Source: Saccharicrinis sp963677655 (GTDB lineage: Bacteria > Bacteroidota > Bacteroidia > Bacteroidales > Marinilabiliaceae). From it: a stretch of DNA of 64,000 bases. The notes below the pieces were generated by a model. It made no database searches. It was given only the letters and a program-made list of their open reading frames with translations, and was not told the origin of the DNA. This document shows, piece after piece, positions 44,827 through 54,104 of this stretch. The stretch lies in the NCBI GenBank assembly GCA_963677655.1, contig OY782088.1, one strand, 5' to 3'. How positions within the stretch are numbered: the first letter of the stretch is position 1; every line of letters begins with the position of its first letter. Made by a program: the position numbers and the translations under genes.

Positions 44827-45816
44827 ATGAAAGAGAATCTGAAGTTAAGCATAATTGTACCTGTATATAATTCAGAACAATATTTAAGAAAATGTTTGGA
44901 TAGTATTTTAAATCAAACATTGAGTGATTTTGAATTAATACTTGTTAATGACGGATCTAAGGATGCTTCGGGCGATATTTGCGATGAATATAATAGCAGG
45001 GATAGTAGAGTTAAAGTTATTCATTCAAAAAATCAAGGACACGGAGGAGCCAGAAATCTTGCGCTGGATATTGCCAGGGGAGAATATATTGGTTGGGTAG
45101 ATTCTGATGATTGGATTGAAGCTGATATGTTCATTACCTTATATAATGCAGCAAATAAATATAATGCAGATATTACTGAATGTGCTTACATTGAGCATGA
45201 TGGAAATTCAGTAAAAATCACAGTTAACTCCGATGGGATTGTTTCTGGCAATCAGGAAATAGCATTGGTTGAATTTTTTTCTTCCAGAATGTCTCCGGGA
45301 CTGTGGAATAAATTATATAAACGTGAAATAATTGGAGATACGAGGTTCCCTGCAGGGAGAATTCATGTAGACTTTTATTTTAATGTTTTGATTGTAATGA
45401 AATCTTTAACCTATGTTCGTATACCGGTAGCCAAGTATCATTATATTGTTCGTGATTCAAATATCACCAATAGTTATAGTCATCAAAAACTTCGTGAAGC
45501 CATTTATTTATATGAATACACGAATAATTTGGCTTCGGCTAATTTTGTTAAACCATTTGCAAAAGAGTTGCTTAAAAAGGATGCGATTAATCGGTTTATG
45601 GTTAGATATCGACAGGTTGTGTCAAATATGCAATTGAATAAACAAAACATTTATAATTATTACATAAGAAAAGAATTAGGTTTTTCTTTGTTTTATTTCA
45701 TCATAACATCAAAACTTCCGCTAAAAACCAAGGTAAGTAATTTTCTTCTTATTTTAAATCAGAGAAGATTACAAAGGGTACTACACAAATGTATTGGTAA
45801 AAAGGCCGTTAGTTGA
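44827..45816 (+). CDS. Glycosyltransferase family 2
   Basis: The 329-residue GT-A enzyme has the textbook GT2 start SIIVPVYNSEQYLRKCLDSILNQ, then VNDGSKDASGDICDEY, HGGARNLALDIARGEYIGWVDSDDWIE (DXD motif). The rest is a short helical C-terminus with a hydrophobic patch near residue 285. It resembles capsule and EpsJ-like glycosyltransferases; no donor can be named. It lies 53 bases after the preceding GT2 gene and 39 bases before the fucosyltransferase gene. Confidence 0.92.
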   Translation: MKENLKLSIIVPVYNSEQYLRKCLDSILNQTLSDFELILVNDGSKDASGDICDEYNSRDSRVKVIHSKNQGHGGARNLALDIARGEYIGWVDSDDWIEADMFITLYNAANKYNADITECAYIEHDGNSVKITVNSDGIVSGNQEIALVEFFSSRMSPGLWNKLYKREIIGDTRFPAGRIHVDFYFNVLIVMKSLTYVRIPVAKYHYIVRDSNITNSYSHQKLREAIYLYEYTNNLASANFVKPFAKELLKKDAINRFMVRYRQVVSNMQLNKQNIYNYYIRKELGFSLFYFIITSKLPLKTKVSNFLLILNQRRLQRVLHKCIGKKAVS

Positions 45817-45855
45817 GATGTCTTTAATATTTAATTCAATTTAAAGCATAATAAC

Positions 45856-46743
45856 ATGATTATTGTTCGTCTCAATGGAGGCCTAGGAAATCAAATGTTT
45901 CAATATGCGTGTGGTAGAAGATTGTCTATCATACATAAAACAGAATTATCATTTGACACAAAATTTTTAGAGGACCGCACACCTAGGAATAATTTTACTT
46001 TCAGGGATTATGAGCTTGGAGCATTTAAAAGAATTAATTTTCAAAAATGTGATGTAAAAAATATTTTGCGATTTTATAAAACCGATATGTATAGCAGGAT
46101 ATTAAGAAAAATCGCTAAACCAAAAATTTATTCAGAACAGGGACGTCAATTTAATCCAGATATCCTAACTGCTGTATCTTCTGCTTATCTGGATGGCTAC
46201 TGGCAGAGTGAAAAATATTTTGAAGATTTTGAAGAAGTTATTAGAAGCGATTTTAGTTTTCAATCATATCCTGAGAATGATTATGTTAGAGAAATAATAA
46301 GTTATATTTTGGAGTCAAATTCAGTAAGTGTTCATGTCAGGCGAGGTGATTATGTGAGTAACCAAATAGCAAAATCAATATATGCAACACTATCTTGTGA
46401 TTATTATAAGAAAGCGATTGAATATTGTAGTGAAAAAGTAAAAGATGCCAAATTTTTTATTTTTTCAGATGATCCGGAATTTATTAAAGCGAAATTTTCA
46501 GGAATTAAGAATCTAATCATTGTTCACCATAAATATTCGATTGAAAATTATGTAGATATGAAATTAATGAGCTTATGTAAGCATAATATTATTGCCAATA
46601 GCAGCTATAGCTGGTGGGGAGCCTGGTTAAATAGAAATAGCAATAAAATGGTAGTAGCTCCGGGTATTTGGTATAATACATCTGATAATAATAGTGTTAT
46701 TAAAGATCGTGTACCTTCCAGTTGGCATGTTATTCATAATTAA
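45856..46743 (+). CDS. Alpha-1,2-fucosyltransferase, GT11 family
   Basis: The 295-residue enzyme has the GT11 hallmarks: MIIVRLNGGLGNQMFQYACG at the N-terminus, SVHVRRGDYV (about residues 158-167, the GDP-fucose binding site) and IIANSSYSWWGAWLN near residue 250. GT11 enzymes transfer L-fucose, or a related 6-deoxyhexose, in alpha-1,2 linkage from GDP-fucose. GDP-fucose synthesis genes are not in the window. This is the strongest clue to one constituent of the locus B glycan. Confidence 0.94.
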   Translation: MIIVRLNGGLGNQMFQYACGRRLSIIHKTELSFDTKFLEDRTPRNNFTFRDYELGAFKRINFQKCDVKNILRFYKTDMYSRILRKIAKPKIYSEQGRQFNPDILTAVSSAYLDGYWQSEKYFEDFEEVIRSDFSFQSYPENDYVREIISYILESNSVSVHVRRGDYVSNQIAKSIYATLSCDYYKKAIEYCSEKVKDAKFFIFSDDPEFIKAKFSGIKNLIIVHHKYSIENYVDMKLMSLCKHNIIANSSYSWWGAWLNRNSNKMVVAPGIWYNTSDNNSVIKDRVPSSWHVIHN

Positions 46744-46823
46744 TCAGTCTATATTTGGTTTGATATTAATGAATTAGCATTTCTCTTGGATTGAAAAGTG
46801 TGTGACAATAAAAATTAATTAAT

Positions 46824-47837
46824 GTGATAAGCATAGGTTTAAATTTAGATAGTAATTATCTTGTTGATATTTTAATGCCTACTTATAACCACGAAAAGTT
46901 TATTTCTGAGGCAATACAAAGTGTGGTTAAACAGGAATGTACTTTTGCGTACAGATTGATAATTGGAGATGACCATTCAAACGATGGCACCAATAAAATA
47001 TGCAAGGATTTTGCTGAAAAACTTCCCGAAAAGATATGCCTTATCAGTCAAAAAAATAATATTGGTATGGCTGCCAACTATAAGTTCTTATTTCAGACAT
47101 CAAAAGCCAAGTATGTAGCAATTTTAGAAGGTGATGATTACTGGACAGATATGCATAAACTGCAAAAACAGGTAGATATTCTTGAGAATAATTCAGATAT
47201 AGGCCTCGTACATACAAATTACTATTCTTTATATGAAAATGAGCAGAAAAAGAAGGGACATCTTTTTGAAACAATAGAACAAAACTCCGGAAATGTTATA
47301 GGTCCAACTCATACAGCAACGATAAATATTAATCCATTAACATCATGTTTCAGAGCTGATTTGGCAAAGCAGTATGTTGATTTTGATTTTATTATAAGTA
47401 ACAAATTATTAACAGTGGACGTTTTTCTTTGGGCAGAAATTTGTAGACGATCGCAAGTGGCTTATATAGATCAAGTAACAGGTGTTTACCGTGTTCATTC
47501 TGCAGCAATAACGGGTAATCGAAATATTGAGGCCATTGAAAAGTTCAGCAAAACTTCACATAAGTTAGTGAATTATTTGATGGATAAATATGAGGCTTCA
47601 AAAGATGTAAGAGATAATTTTAATTCAGAACTTAAGTTTAATTTAATTTATCATTACTTGCTGGCAAATCATATGGATAAAGCAAGGATGGAATTACAGA
47701 ATATAAAGGTTATAAAAACTTATAGGCAAAAAATGATTTATCTATCTGCCCGGTATAAGATATTGCATTTTTTAGTTCATACTATGGCTTATTGTTACCA
47801 GGTGGGATCAAAGGTAAAACAATCTATTGGTAGTTAA
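46824..47837 (+). CDS. Glycosyltransferase family 2
   Basis: The 337-residue GT-A enzyme starts with GTG at 46824, because an ATG just upstream runs straight into a stop and a later ATG would cut off the first strand. Motifs: DILMPTYNHEKFISEAIQSVVKQ, IGDDHSNDGTNKIC, LEGDDYWTD (DXD-like). It resembles sugar transferases of capsule loci, with a C-terminal helical region. Eight bases separate it from the acyltransferase-3 gene downstream, so they are cotranscribed. Confidence 0.9.
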   Translation: MISIGLNLDSNYLVDILMPTYNHEKFISEAIQSVVKQECTFAYRLIIGDDHSNDGTNKICKDFAEKLPEKICLISQKNNIGMAANYKFLFQTSKAKYVAILEGDDYWTDMHKLQKQVDILENNSDIGLVHTNYYSLYENEQKKKGHLFETIEQNSGNVIGPTHTATININPLTSCFRADLAKQYVDFDFIISNKLLTVDVFLWAEICRRSQVAYIDQVTGVYRVHSAAITGNRNIEAIEKFSKTSHKLVNYLMDKYEASKDVRDNFNSELKFNLIYHYLLANHMDKARMELQNIKVIKTYRQKMIYLSARYKILHFLVHTMAYCYQVGSKVKQSIGS

Positions 47838-47845
47838 AGTGTAAA

Positions 47846-48919
47846 ATGAGCGGTTCGTTACAAAAGGATCAGTTATTGGATTTGAAAAATCAAAGAAATC
47901 AGATTTTTGATATTCTCAAAGGAATTGCAATAATTACAGTTGTACTTGGGCATTGTTTACAATATGGAAATGGTTCAGATTTTATAGAAAGTAGGGATTT
48001 CTTTGATAACTGGTTATATAAACTGATCTATAGCTTCCATATGCCACTTTTTATGATTATAAGTGGTTATTTCTTTTATTTCTCAAATAACACTAAAAGA
48101 TCTCCAGTTAAAGTTTTTCGAAACCGGGGAATAAGGTTAATAATGCCACTGTTTATATGGAACGGTATTTATTATTTGTTACATTATATGTATAATGCCG
48201 GAACGGCTTCTCCGTTTGATCAGCTGGTACAATATATAGGTAGTAGTTTTATGACACTTTGGTTTCTTTGGGCAGTGTTTTGGTGTTCACTAGTATTCAT
48301 AATTGTAAAATATCTTTTTAAGGATAGTATACTTGTATATTTATTAATATTCCTGCTTACTTTTTTTATGCCTGATGGTTATAATCTAGCTCTGTATAGT
48401 TTTATGTACCCGTTTTTTTTAATTGGGTATTTTGCGAATAGGTATAACTCATTTATTGTTTCTCATATATCAAGAGTTAAAGATATATACGTACTTGGTG
48501 TTCTTTTAACAATATTTGCGGTTTTAATGGTACATTATTCACGAGAATCTTATATTTATACATCCGGGTACTCAATATCAGGCAGTGATGCGCTACATCA
48601 GTTGAAAGTCAATTTCTATAGGGTACTCATTGGAATTGTAGGAAGTGCTTTTGTCATTAAAACTATTTCTGTAACATATTCAAGAATTAAGAATCGAGTT
48701 AATTTTTCATATATATCTAATCTTGGGAAGGACTCTCTTGGGATATATATTATTTCTAATTACCTAAATCTTATATTAGAGCGGGTTAGCTCTGAATGGA
48801 GGTTAAATTATATTACGACTATAATAGAAACGATTATAATTCTGTCCATATCTTATTTTCTAACATGGTTAATTAAGCGTATACCTATAACTAATAGGTT
48901 ATTGTTAGGAGGTAAGTAA
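47846..48919 (+). CDS. Acyltransferase family 3 (OatA/WecH-like) membrane protein
   Basis: The 357-residue protein has about ten transmembrane helices. The acyltransferase-3 signatures are FDILKGIAIITVVLGHCLQYG with the catalytic His, then YSFHMPLFMIISGYFFYF and a basic cytoplasmic loop (RNRGIRLIMPLFIWN). It would O-acetylate, or otherwise acylate, a sugar on the lipid-linked or exported glycan of locus B. It is one more modification gene in a locus already rich in these. Confidence 0.92.
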   Translation: MSGSLQKDQLLDLKNQRNQIFDILKGIAIITVVLGHCLQYGNGSDFIESRDFFDNWLYKLIYSFHMPLFMIISGYFFYFSNNTKRSPVKVFRNRGIRLIMPLFIWNGIYYLLHYMYNAGTASPFDQLVQYIGSSFMTLWFLWAVFWCSLVFIIVKYLFKDSILVYLLIFLLTFFMPDGYNLALYSFMYPFFLIGYFANRYNSFIVSHISRVKDIYVLGVLLTIFAVLMVHYSRESYIYTSGYSISGSDALHQLKVNFYRVLIGIVGSAFVIKTISVTYSRIKNRVNFSYISNLGKDSLGIYIISNYLNLILERVSSEWRLNYITTIIETIIILSISYFLTWLIKRIPITNRLLLGGK

Positions 48920-48933
48920 ATTTAATATTTGTT

Positions 48934-49956
48934 ATGAAACTTTTATCTATTGTACTTCCAATTTATAATGTAGAGATTTATTTGGAAAAGTGTCTTCTCA
49001 GTTTGCTTGACCAGGATGTGCCATTAACCGATTACGAGATAATCTGTGTTATCGATGGTTCGCCCGATAACAGTAGAGATATTGTAATTCAGTTCCAAAA
49101 TAAATTCACAAATATTCTTCTCGTTGAGCAAGAGAACCAAGGAGTTTCAGGTGCTAGAAACAATGGAATAAGTATAGCGACAGGACAATATATTATGTTG
49201 ATAGATCCTGATGATTATATAGAAAGCAAAAGCCTTGGAAGAATTATAGATATTTCAAAGCGTAACAAAGTAAATATGGCACTTTGTGGATTTACTTTCA
49301 GGGATTCAAAAGGAATTGCATATGGCAGTAGAATATATGAAAAAAAATATGAAAAAGTTTATAGTGGTATTGAAGCTTATCGCATATCACATAGCAAAGG
49401 AGAAATATTAGCAGATTCTTCTGTTGCCATTCTATTTGAATCAACGTTTTTATTCGAGAATCAGATAAAATATTTAAATAGTGTTCCTTACCTTGAAGAT
49501 GGAGAATTTATTTCAAAGGCACATTGTTTGGCAGAACGATGTATTTTTATATCAGGAGCGTTTTACAATGCTATAAATAGACAAGAATCTGCTCAAAATT
49601 CAATGCATTCATACAAGACACCAATGATGAAAGGGTTCTTGATTGCTGCTGGTAATTTAAAAAGATTTCAAGAAATAAAAGTCCAAACAAAGGAGCAAAA
49701 GAGGTTTATAAATGGACCTATTATACAATTTGTTCTACTGTACCTACAATTCGCATATAGATTTAGAAAAGAAGAAGGAATAAGATCAGCTATTTTGAAA
49801 CTTAAGAATGCTAATTTAAGAAATTTAAATTTAGGAAGGAGTTCTTTTTATTATATTGTTTGTGGTTTGTCATACAATATCTCACCATATTTTGGAATGT
49901 ATATATTGATATTTTATTTAAAACTAAATAGTGTCTTTCGCTCTCTTAGGTCGTAA
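48934..49956 (+). CDS. Glycosyltransferase family 2
   Basis: The 340-residue GT-A enzyme has SIVLPIYNVEIYLEKCLLSLLDQ, CVIDGSPDNSRDI, GVSGARNNGISIATGQYIMLIDPDDYIE (DXD motif) and a PYLEDGEF motif near residue 190. The arrangement is that of capsular and exopolysaccharide GT2 enzymes. The C-terminus has a hydrophobic patch (about residues 305-330). It starts 14 bases after the acyltransferase gene. Donor sugar unknown. Confidence 0.9.
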   Translation: MKLLSIVLPIYNVEIYLEKCLLSLLDQDVPLTDYEIICVIDGSPDNSRDIVIQFQNKFTNILLVEQENQGVSGARNNGISIATGQYIMLIDPDDYIESKSLGRIIDISKRNKVNMALCGFTFRDSKGIAYGSRIYEKKYEKVYSGIEAYRISHSKGEILADSSVAILFESTFLFENQIKYLNSVPYLEDGEFISKAHCLAERCIFISGAFYNAINRQESAQNSMHSYKTPMMKGFLIAAGNLKRFQEIKVQTKEQKRFINGPIIQFVLLYLQFAYRFRKEEGIRSAILKLKNANLRNLNLGRSSFYYIVCGLSYNISPYFGMYILIFYLKLNSVFRSLRS

Positions 49957-50015
49957 TTTTAATAATATTTATAGATCATATTATTTGTTATTGTTATAAT
50001 CTTAAATTTTTTTTT

Positions 50016-51269
50016 GTGAAATGTAGCCTTCAATATAGTTCGTCTTATAATCTCTCTTTTACAAAGAATCTCTTAATCCTATTTTTGATCTGGCCATTTC
50101 TGGCATTTGTTACGGCTATAATTAATTTTCAGGGCAGTGTATCAAGAAGAATAATCTATCTATTTTTTATTTATTACGGGTTAACTTTTGTTTTATATGA
50201 AGGTATGGATTCAGTTCGTTTTGTGGATTATTTCGAATATAATGCTGAGCTTCCCTTTTCAGAGTTTTCTAACATTGTAGGGGGACTTTATGCTGAAGAC
50301 TCTTCTGTAGATATTATTGAACCTTTAATTTCATTTGTGGTATCTCGTTTCACATCGAATTATGGTTTTCTTTTTGCAGCTTATGCAGCTTTGTATGGAT
50401 ATTTTTATTTAAAATCAATTAAACTACTATATAGTAAAAGAAAAAATAGATCAGAATTATACTCATTATTGTTCTTGGCTCTTTTTAGTTTGATTCTTCC
50501 TGTTACGAATATTTTTGCAGTTAGGATGTGGGCTGCAGCATGGATTTTTTTCTTTGGCGCTTATCATATAATTCTATATCGCAAGAGAACATTTTTTTTA
50601 ATTACACTTTTAGCCTGCCTGATGCATTGGAGTTTTTTAATTGTTAATGTGATATTGTTTATTTATTATTTTGTAGGTAATCGAAATTACATCTATATTC
50701 CAATTCTGATTGTTTCATTTATTGCTCCAGGTATTCTAATGCCTGTAATTGGAAGTTTAACATCAGATGTTGGAGGATCATTGCAAAATCGTTATGATAA
50801 TTATACAGGTGAGGCATATTCCGCTGTTTATCAAGAAAATTTGCTTCAGTCTAATTCATTGATATCCATGAATGCGGATATCCTTTTTTATACCTTAATT
50901 GTTGCAATTTTAATAATAAGCATATGGTATAGAAATTATATGATGAAAAAAGAAGACCAAAACCTTTTGAGCTTTATGATTCTTTTTATGGCCCTCATAA
51001 ATTTTGGTCAATATATACCCAATTTTGGATTTAGGTTCAAAACTGTATTTATGTTGTTTGCAACCATGTATATTTATCTTTTTCACACAAGAATTCCAGA
51101 TCATAAGAATAACGTTATCCCTGCCTTGGTAATATTTCCAATGTTATTATATGTATTAGTGGCTTTTAGGATTACTAGTTTCACAATAAATGCTTGGATT
51201 ATTATGCCTGGATTAGGTCTTCCATTTTTTATTCCAGAATTAACACTAGGAGAGTTGATTTTTGGTTAA
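50016..51269 (+). CDS. EpsG-family (Wzy-like) polysaccharide polymerase (locus B)
   Basis: The 417-residue polytopic protein has about ten hydrophobic helices. The N-terminal part reads LILFLIWPFLAFVTAI with a following aspartate-containing loop (GMDSVRFVDYFEYNAEL). The motif NIFAVRMWAAAWIFFFGAY is typical of EpsG-like proteins. The start is a GTG at 50016; no suitable ATG precedes it in frame. It is the polymerase candidate for locus B and differs in family from the Wzy-like protein of locus A. Confidence 0.8.
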   Translation: MKCSLQYSSSYNLSFTKNLLILFLIWPFLAFVTAIINFQGSVSRRIIYLFFIYYGLTFVLYEGMDSVRFVDYFEYNAELPFSEFSNIVGGLYAEDSSVDIIEPLISFVVSRFTSNYGFLFAAYAALYGYFYLKSIKLLYSKRKNRSELYSLLFLALFSLILPVTNIFAVRMWAAAWIFFFGAYHIILYRKRTFFLITLLACLMHWSFLIVNVILFIYYFVGNRNYIYIPILIVSFIAPGILMPVIGSLTSDVGGSLQNRYDNYTGEAYSAVYQENLLQSNSLISMNADILFYTLIVAILIISIWYRNYMMKKEDQNLLSFMILFMALINFGQYIPNFGFRFKTVFMLFATMYIYLFHTRIPDHKNNVIPALVIFPMLLYVLVAFRITSFTINAWIIMPGLGLPFFIPELTLGELIFG

Positions 51270-51366
51270 AAAAGATATGCTTGGAAGTATATGAGTCAAT
51301 GTATTATGACTATTAGAAAATTAATTGAAAAGCTATTAAATAGAAGTGGGGGAGTAATTATACAAT

Positions 51367-52503
51367 ATGGTAATTAGAAGATATATGAATATAAAATCTG
51401 CGTTAAAAGGAATATCGAATATCCCAGGATGGCATACCAGAAGGCATTTTGTTGTATTTGAATCGGATGATTGGGGTAGTTTAAGGATGCCTTCGCTTAA
51501 ATCATTTGAAAAACTTGAAAAGCTTGGTATTGATTTAAGATCAGCCGATGCAGAAAGGTATAATCTAAACGATACTTTGGCAACAGAAGATGATTTGTCC
51601 GGTCTTTTTGAAGTTCTTTGTAAACATATAGATAGTCAGGGGAATACAGCTGTTTTTACCCCTGTTAGTATTGTTGCCAATCCTAACTTTGAAAAGATAA
51701 AAGAATCTGGATTTAAAGAGTATTTTTATGAACCGATAACAGAGACGTTTAAAAGGTATAAAGGATGTGAGAACGCGTTTGAATTGTGGAAAAAAGGTAT
51801 TGATGAAAAAATATTTGTGCCTCAAATGCATGGTAGGGAACACTTAAATGTTTCAGCGTGGATGAATGATTTGTATTATGGTGATAAAAGTGCCCTATTA
51901 GGATTTGAGGAAAGTTTATGGGGATTTGTACCTGCTAAATTTCCAATAGTTGACTACCAGGCAGCCTTCTTACTTGTTCAAAAAGATGAAATAGAATATC
52001 AGAAACAAGTTATAAAAGAGGGGTTACAATTATTTGAAAAACTTTTTGGCTATAAAGCCGTTTTTTTTGTTCCGCCAAACGGAATGCTGAATAATGAGCT
52101 TAATAAGGTTCTAAAAGAAAACGGTATTAATTACAGATATGCTGCCAAGATTCAGAATGAACCTCTGGGAAATGGTAAGTATAAGACCCTATTTCAATTT
52201 TTAGGGAAAGAGGACAAAAATGGAATTAAATACATTATAAGAAATGCTTTCTTTGAGCCTAGCCAAATGCAAAAGGACTGGTTAGATAGTTGTATGAATG
52301 AAATTAATTCAGCATTTAGATGGAATAAGCCGGCCATAATCGGAACCCATCGTGTTAATTTTGTGGGGGGGTTAAATCCTAAAAATAGAACACAGGGATT
52401 AAAACAGCTTGATCAGTTACTAACAAGGATAGTTAAAGCCTGGCCTGATGTTGAGTTTGTAACGACAGAACAGCTAGGGAATATAATGAATAATAATAAG
52501 TAA
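51367..52503 (+). CDS. Divergent NodB-like (polysaccharide deacetylase fold) protein
   Basis: The 378-residue soluble protein is not a normal CE4 enzyme but has a plausible NodB layout. The acidic motif FESDDWGS (Asp34, Asp35) stands where TFDDG would be, and the metal-ligand motif QMHGREHLN (His155 and His159) stands for HSxxH. A C-terminal GTHRVNFVG segment adds a third His. The segment AVFFVPPNGMLNN resembles the deacetylase motif 4 region. It could be a deacetylase or a related sugar-active enzyme. It is followed two bases later by the DUF362 gene. Confidence 0.65.
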   Translation: MVIRRYMNIKSALKGISNIPGWHTRRHFVVFESDDWGSLRMPSLKSFEKLEKLGIDLRSADAERYNLNDTLATEDDLSGLFEVLCKHIDSQGNTAVFTPVSIVANPNFEKIKESGFKEYFYEPITETFKRYKGCENAFELWKKGIDEKIFVPQMHGREHLNVSAWMNDLYYGDKSALLGFEESLWGFVPAKFPIVDYQAAFLLVQKDEIEYQKQVIKEGLQLFEKLFGYKAVFFVPPNGMLNNELNKVLKENGINYRYAAKIQNEPLGNGKYKTLFQFLGKEDKNGIKYIIRNAFFEPSQMQKDWLDSCMNEINSAFRWNKPAIIGTHRVNFVGGLNPKNRTQGLKQLDQLLTRIVKAWPDVEFVTTEQLGNIMNNNK

Positions 52504-52504
52504 A

Positions 52505-53821
52505 ATGAATAGTTTTTTACATGTCAAGACTGTATTTAAAAGTTCAGAATCAAGGTCAATTGAAAAGCTATCAGAAGTATATAAAGATGTAGATTCGCTA
52601 TGTAATATAATAAAGGACATTGTTGGATATGAGTTAAACGAAGAACTAGTATGTGGTAAAAGTATACTGTTAAAACCAAATTGGGTAAAACACTCTAATA
52701 AGGAATATGATGAAATTTGCCTCCGAACAAACGATAATTTTATTCTTGCGGTATTAAAAACAATTTTAGAATTAGAGCCTTCAAAAATTCTTATTGGGGA
52801 TGCTCCTATTCAGGGATGTGATTGGGAAAGAATGATATCTAAGAAATTGATGGAAGGAGTGAAAGAACTATCTAATCAATTTGAAATCCCGGTAACTATA
52901 AAAGATTTTAGGAGAAGGACTTTTAAGGTATATGAGAATAAGCCAGAATCAAGCGTAAGGCCAATAAGTGATTATGTTATATTTGATCTGGGAACTAAGA
53001 GTTTTTTGGAGCCAATTACTGTTAAGGATAAGTCCCAATTTAGAGTCACTAATTATGATCCAGACCGCATGACTAATGCTCATTCTATGGGTGTTCATAA
53101 ATATTGCATAGCAAAGGATTTTTTCGAAACAGATATTGTTATTTCTTTACCTAAAGTAAAAACCCACCAAAAATCCGGTATTACTGCGGCCCTAAAAAAC
53201 TTAGTAGGAATAAATGGAGATAAAGACTTTTTGCCTCATCATAGAATTGGAGGTACCAAATTTGGCGGAGATTGCTATCCTGGAGGTTCTTGGTTAAGGT
53301 ATTGGGCTGAATTATCATTGGATAAAGCCAATCGTAGACAAGGAAAAAGAAGCTTTTGGTTCTGGCAAAAAATTTCGTCTTTACTTTGGAAGCTATCCTT
53401 GCCTGGTAATGAACACCAAATTGCAGCAGGTTGGCACGGTAACGACACCACTTGGCGGATGGTTAAAGATTTAAACCTCATTGCTCAATTTGGGAAAAAA
53501 GATGGAACACTATCTTCTGAACCAATCAGAAAACTTTATAGTTTATGCGATGGGATAGTTGGAGGGCAGGGCGATGGCCCCCTAGAACCCATGCCATTGC
53601 CTCTTGGGGTGGTTTCTTTTACTGATAATTCGTTAATGAACGACCGTGCAATGTCAATGTTAATGGGATTTGAATTTGAGAGAATTCCGTTGTTGAAAAA
53701 AGATGATGAAAACAGTCAAAATTGCGATATTAAGTTAGATAGAGCCTCGGTATCAATAGGTGACCTAAGTAAATTGGCTGTAAAAACAATACCACCAATT
53801 GGGTGGATAAAATATTTTTAG
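52505..53821 (+). CDS. DUF362 domain protein
   Basis: The 438-residue protein carries a DUF362 domain: SILLKPNWVKHSN, ILIGDAPIQGCDW, DIVISLPKVKTHQKSGITAALKNLVGINGDKDFLPHHR and a C-terminal GQGDGPLEPMP with a final DRAMSMLMG segment. DUF362 proteins are poorly characterised; some carry ferredoxin domains, but no Fe-S cysteine cluster is seen here. It starts one base after the NodB-like gene, and a 283-base gap then separates it from the ATP-grasp gene. A role in glycan modification is likely from context only. Confidence 0.83.
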   Translation: MNSFLHVKTVFKSSESRSIEKLSEVYKDVDSLCNIIKDIVGYELNEELVCGKSILLKPNWVKHSNKEYDEICLRTNDNFILAVLKTILELEPSKILIGDAPIQGCDWERMISKKLMEGVKELSNQFEIPVTIKDFRRRTFKVYENKPESSVRPISDYVIFDLGTKSFLEPITVKDKSQFRVTNYDPDRMTNAHSMGVHKYCIAKDFFETDIVISLPKVKTHQKSGITAALKNLVGINGDKDFLPHHRIGGTKFGGDCYPGGSWLRYWAELSLDKANRRQGKRSFWFWQKISSLLWKLSLPGNEHQIAAGWHGNDTTWRMVKDLNLIAQFGKKDGTLSSEPIRKLYSLCDGIVGGQGDGPLEPMPLPLGVVSFTDNSLMNDRAMSMLMGFEFERIPLLKKDDENSQNCDIKLDRASVSIGDLSKLAVKTIPPIGWIKYF

Positions 53822-54104
53822 AAATTGGTTCACACAGATTCTTTGTTTTCGAATTGGGATTATTCAGAATAGATCGATAAGCTTTTAAGTGTTAGATTAT
53901 TTATTGTTTTTGGAGATGGTGGTTGATCGTTCAAAAAGTGGGAGTTAAGCGTCTTGCACTTGTATTATAAGTCTCTTATCTCTTTCCGCAATTCAGTGAA
54001 TAGGTACCTAAATTTTAACGGTCTATCGTTTGAGAATAAGGCTTTATAGAATTTTATATGTGGCTGTATTTTAACAAAAACTTAACAATTTAAATTAAAC
54101 TATT

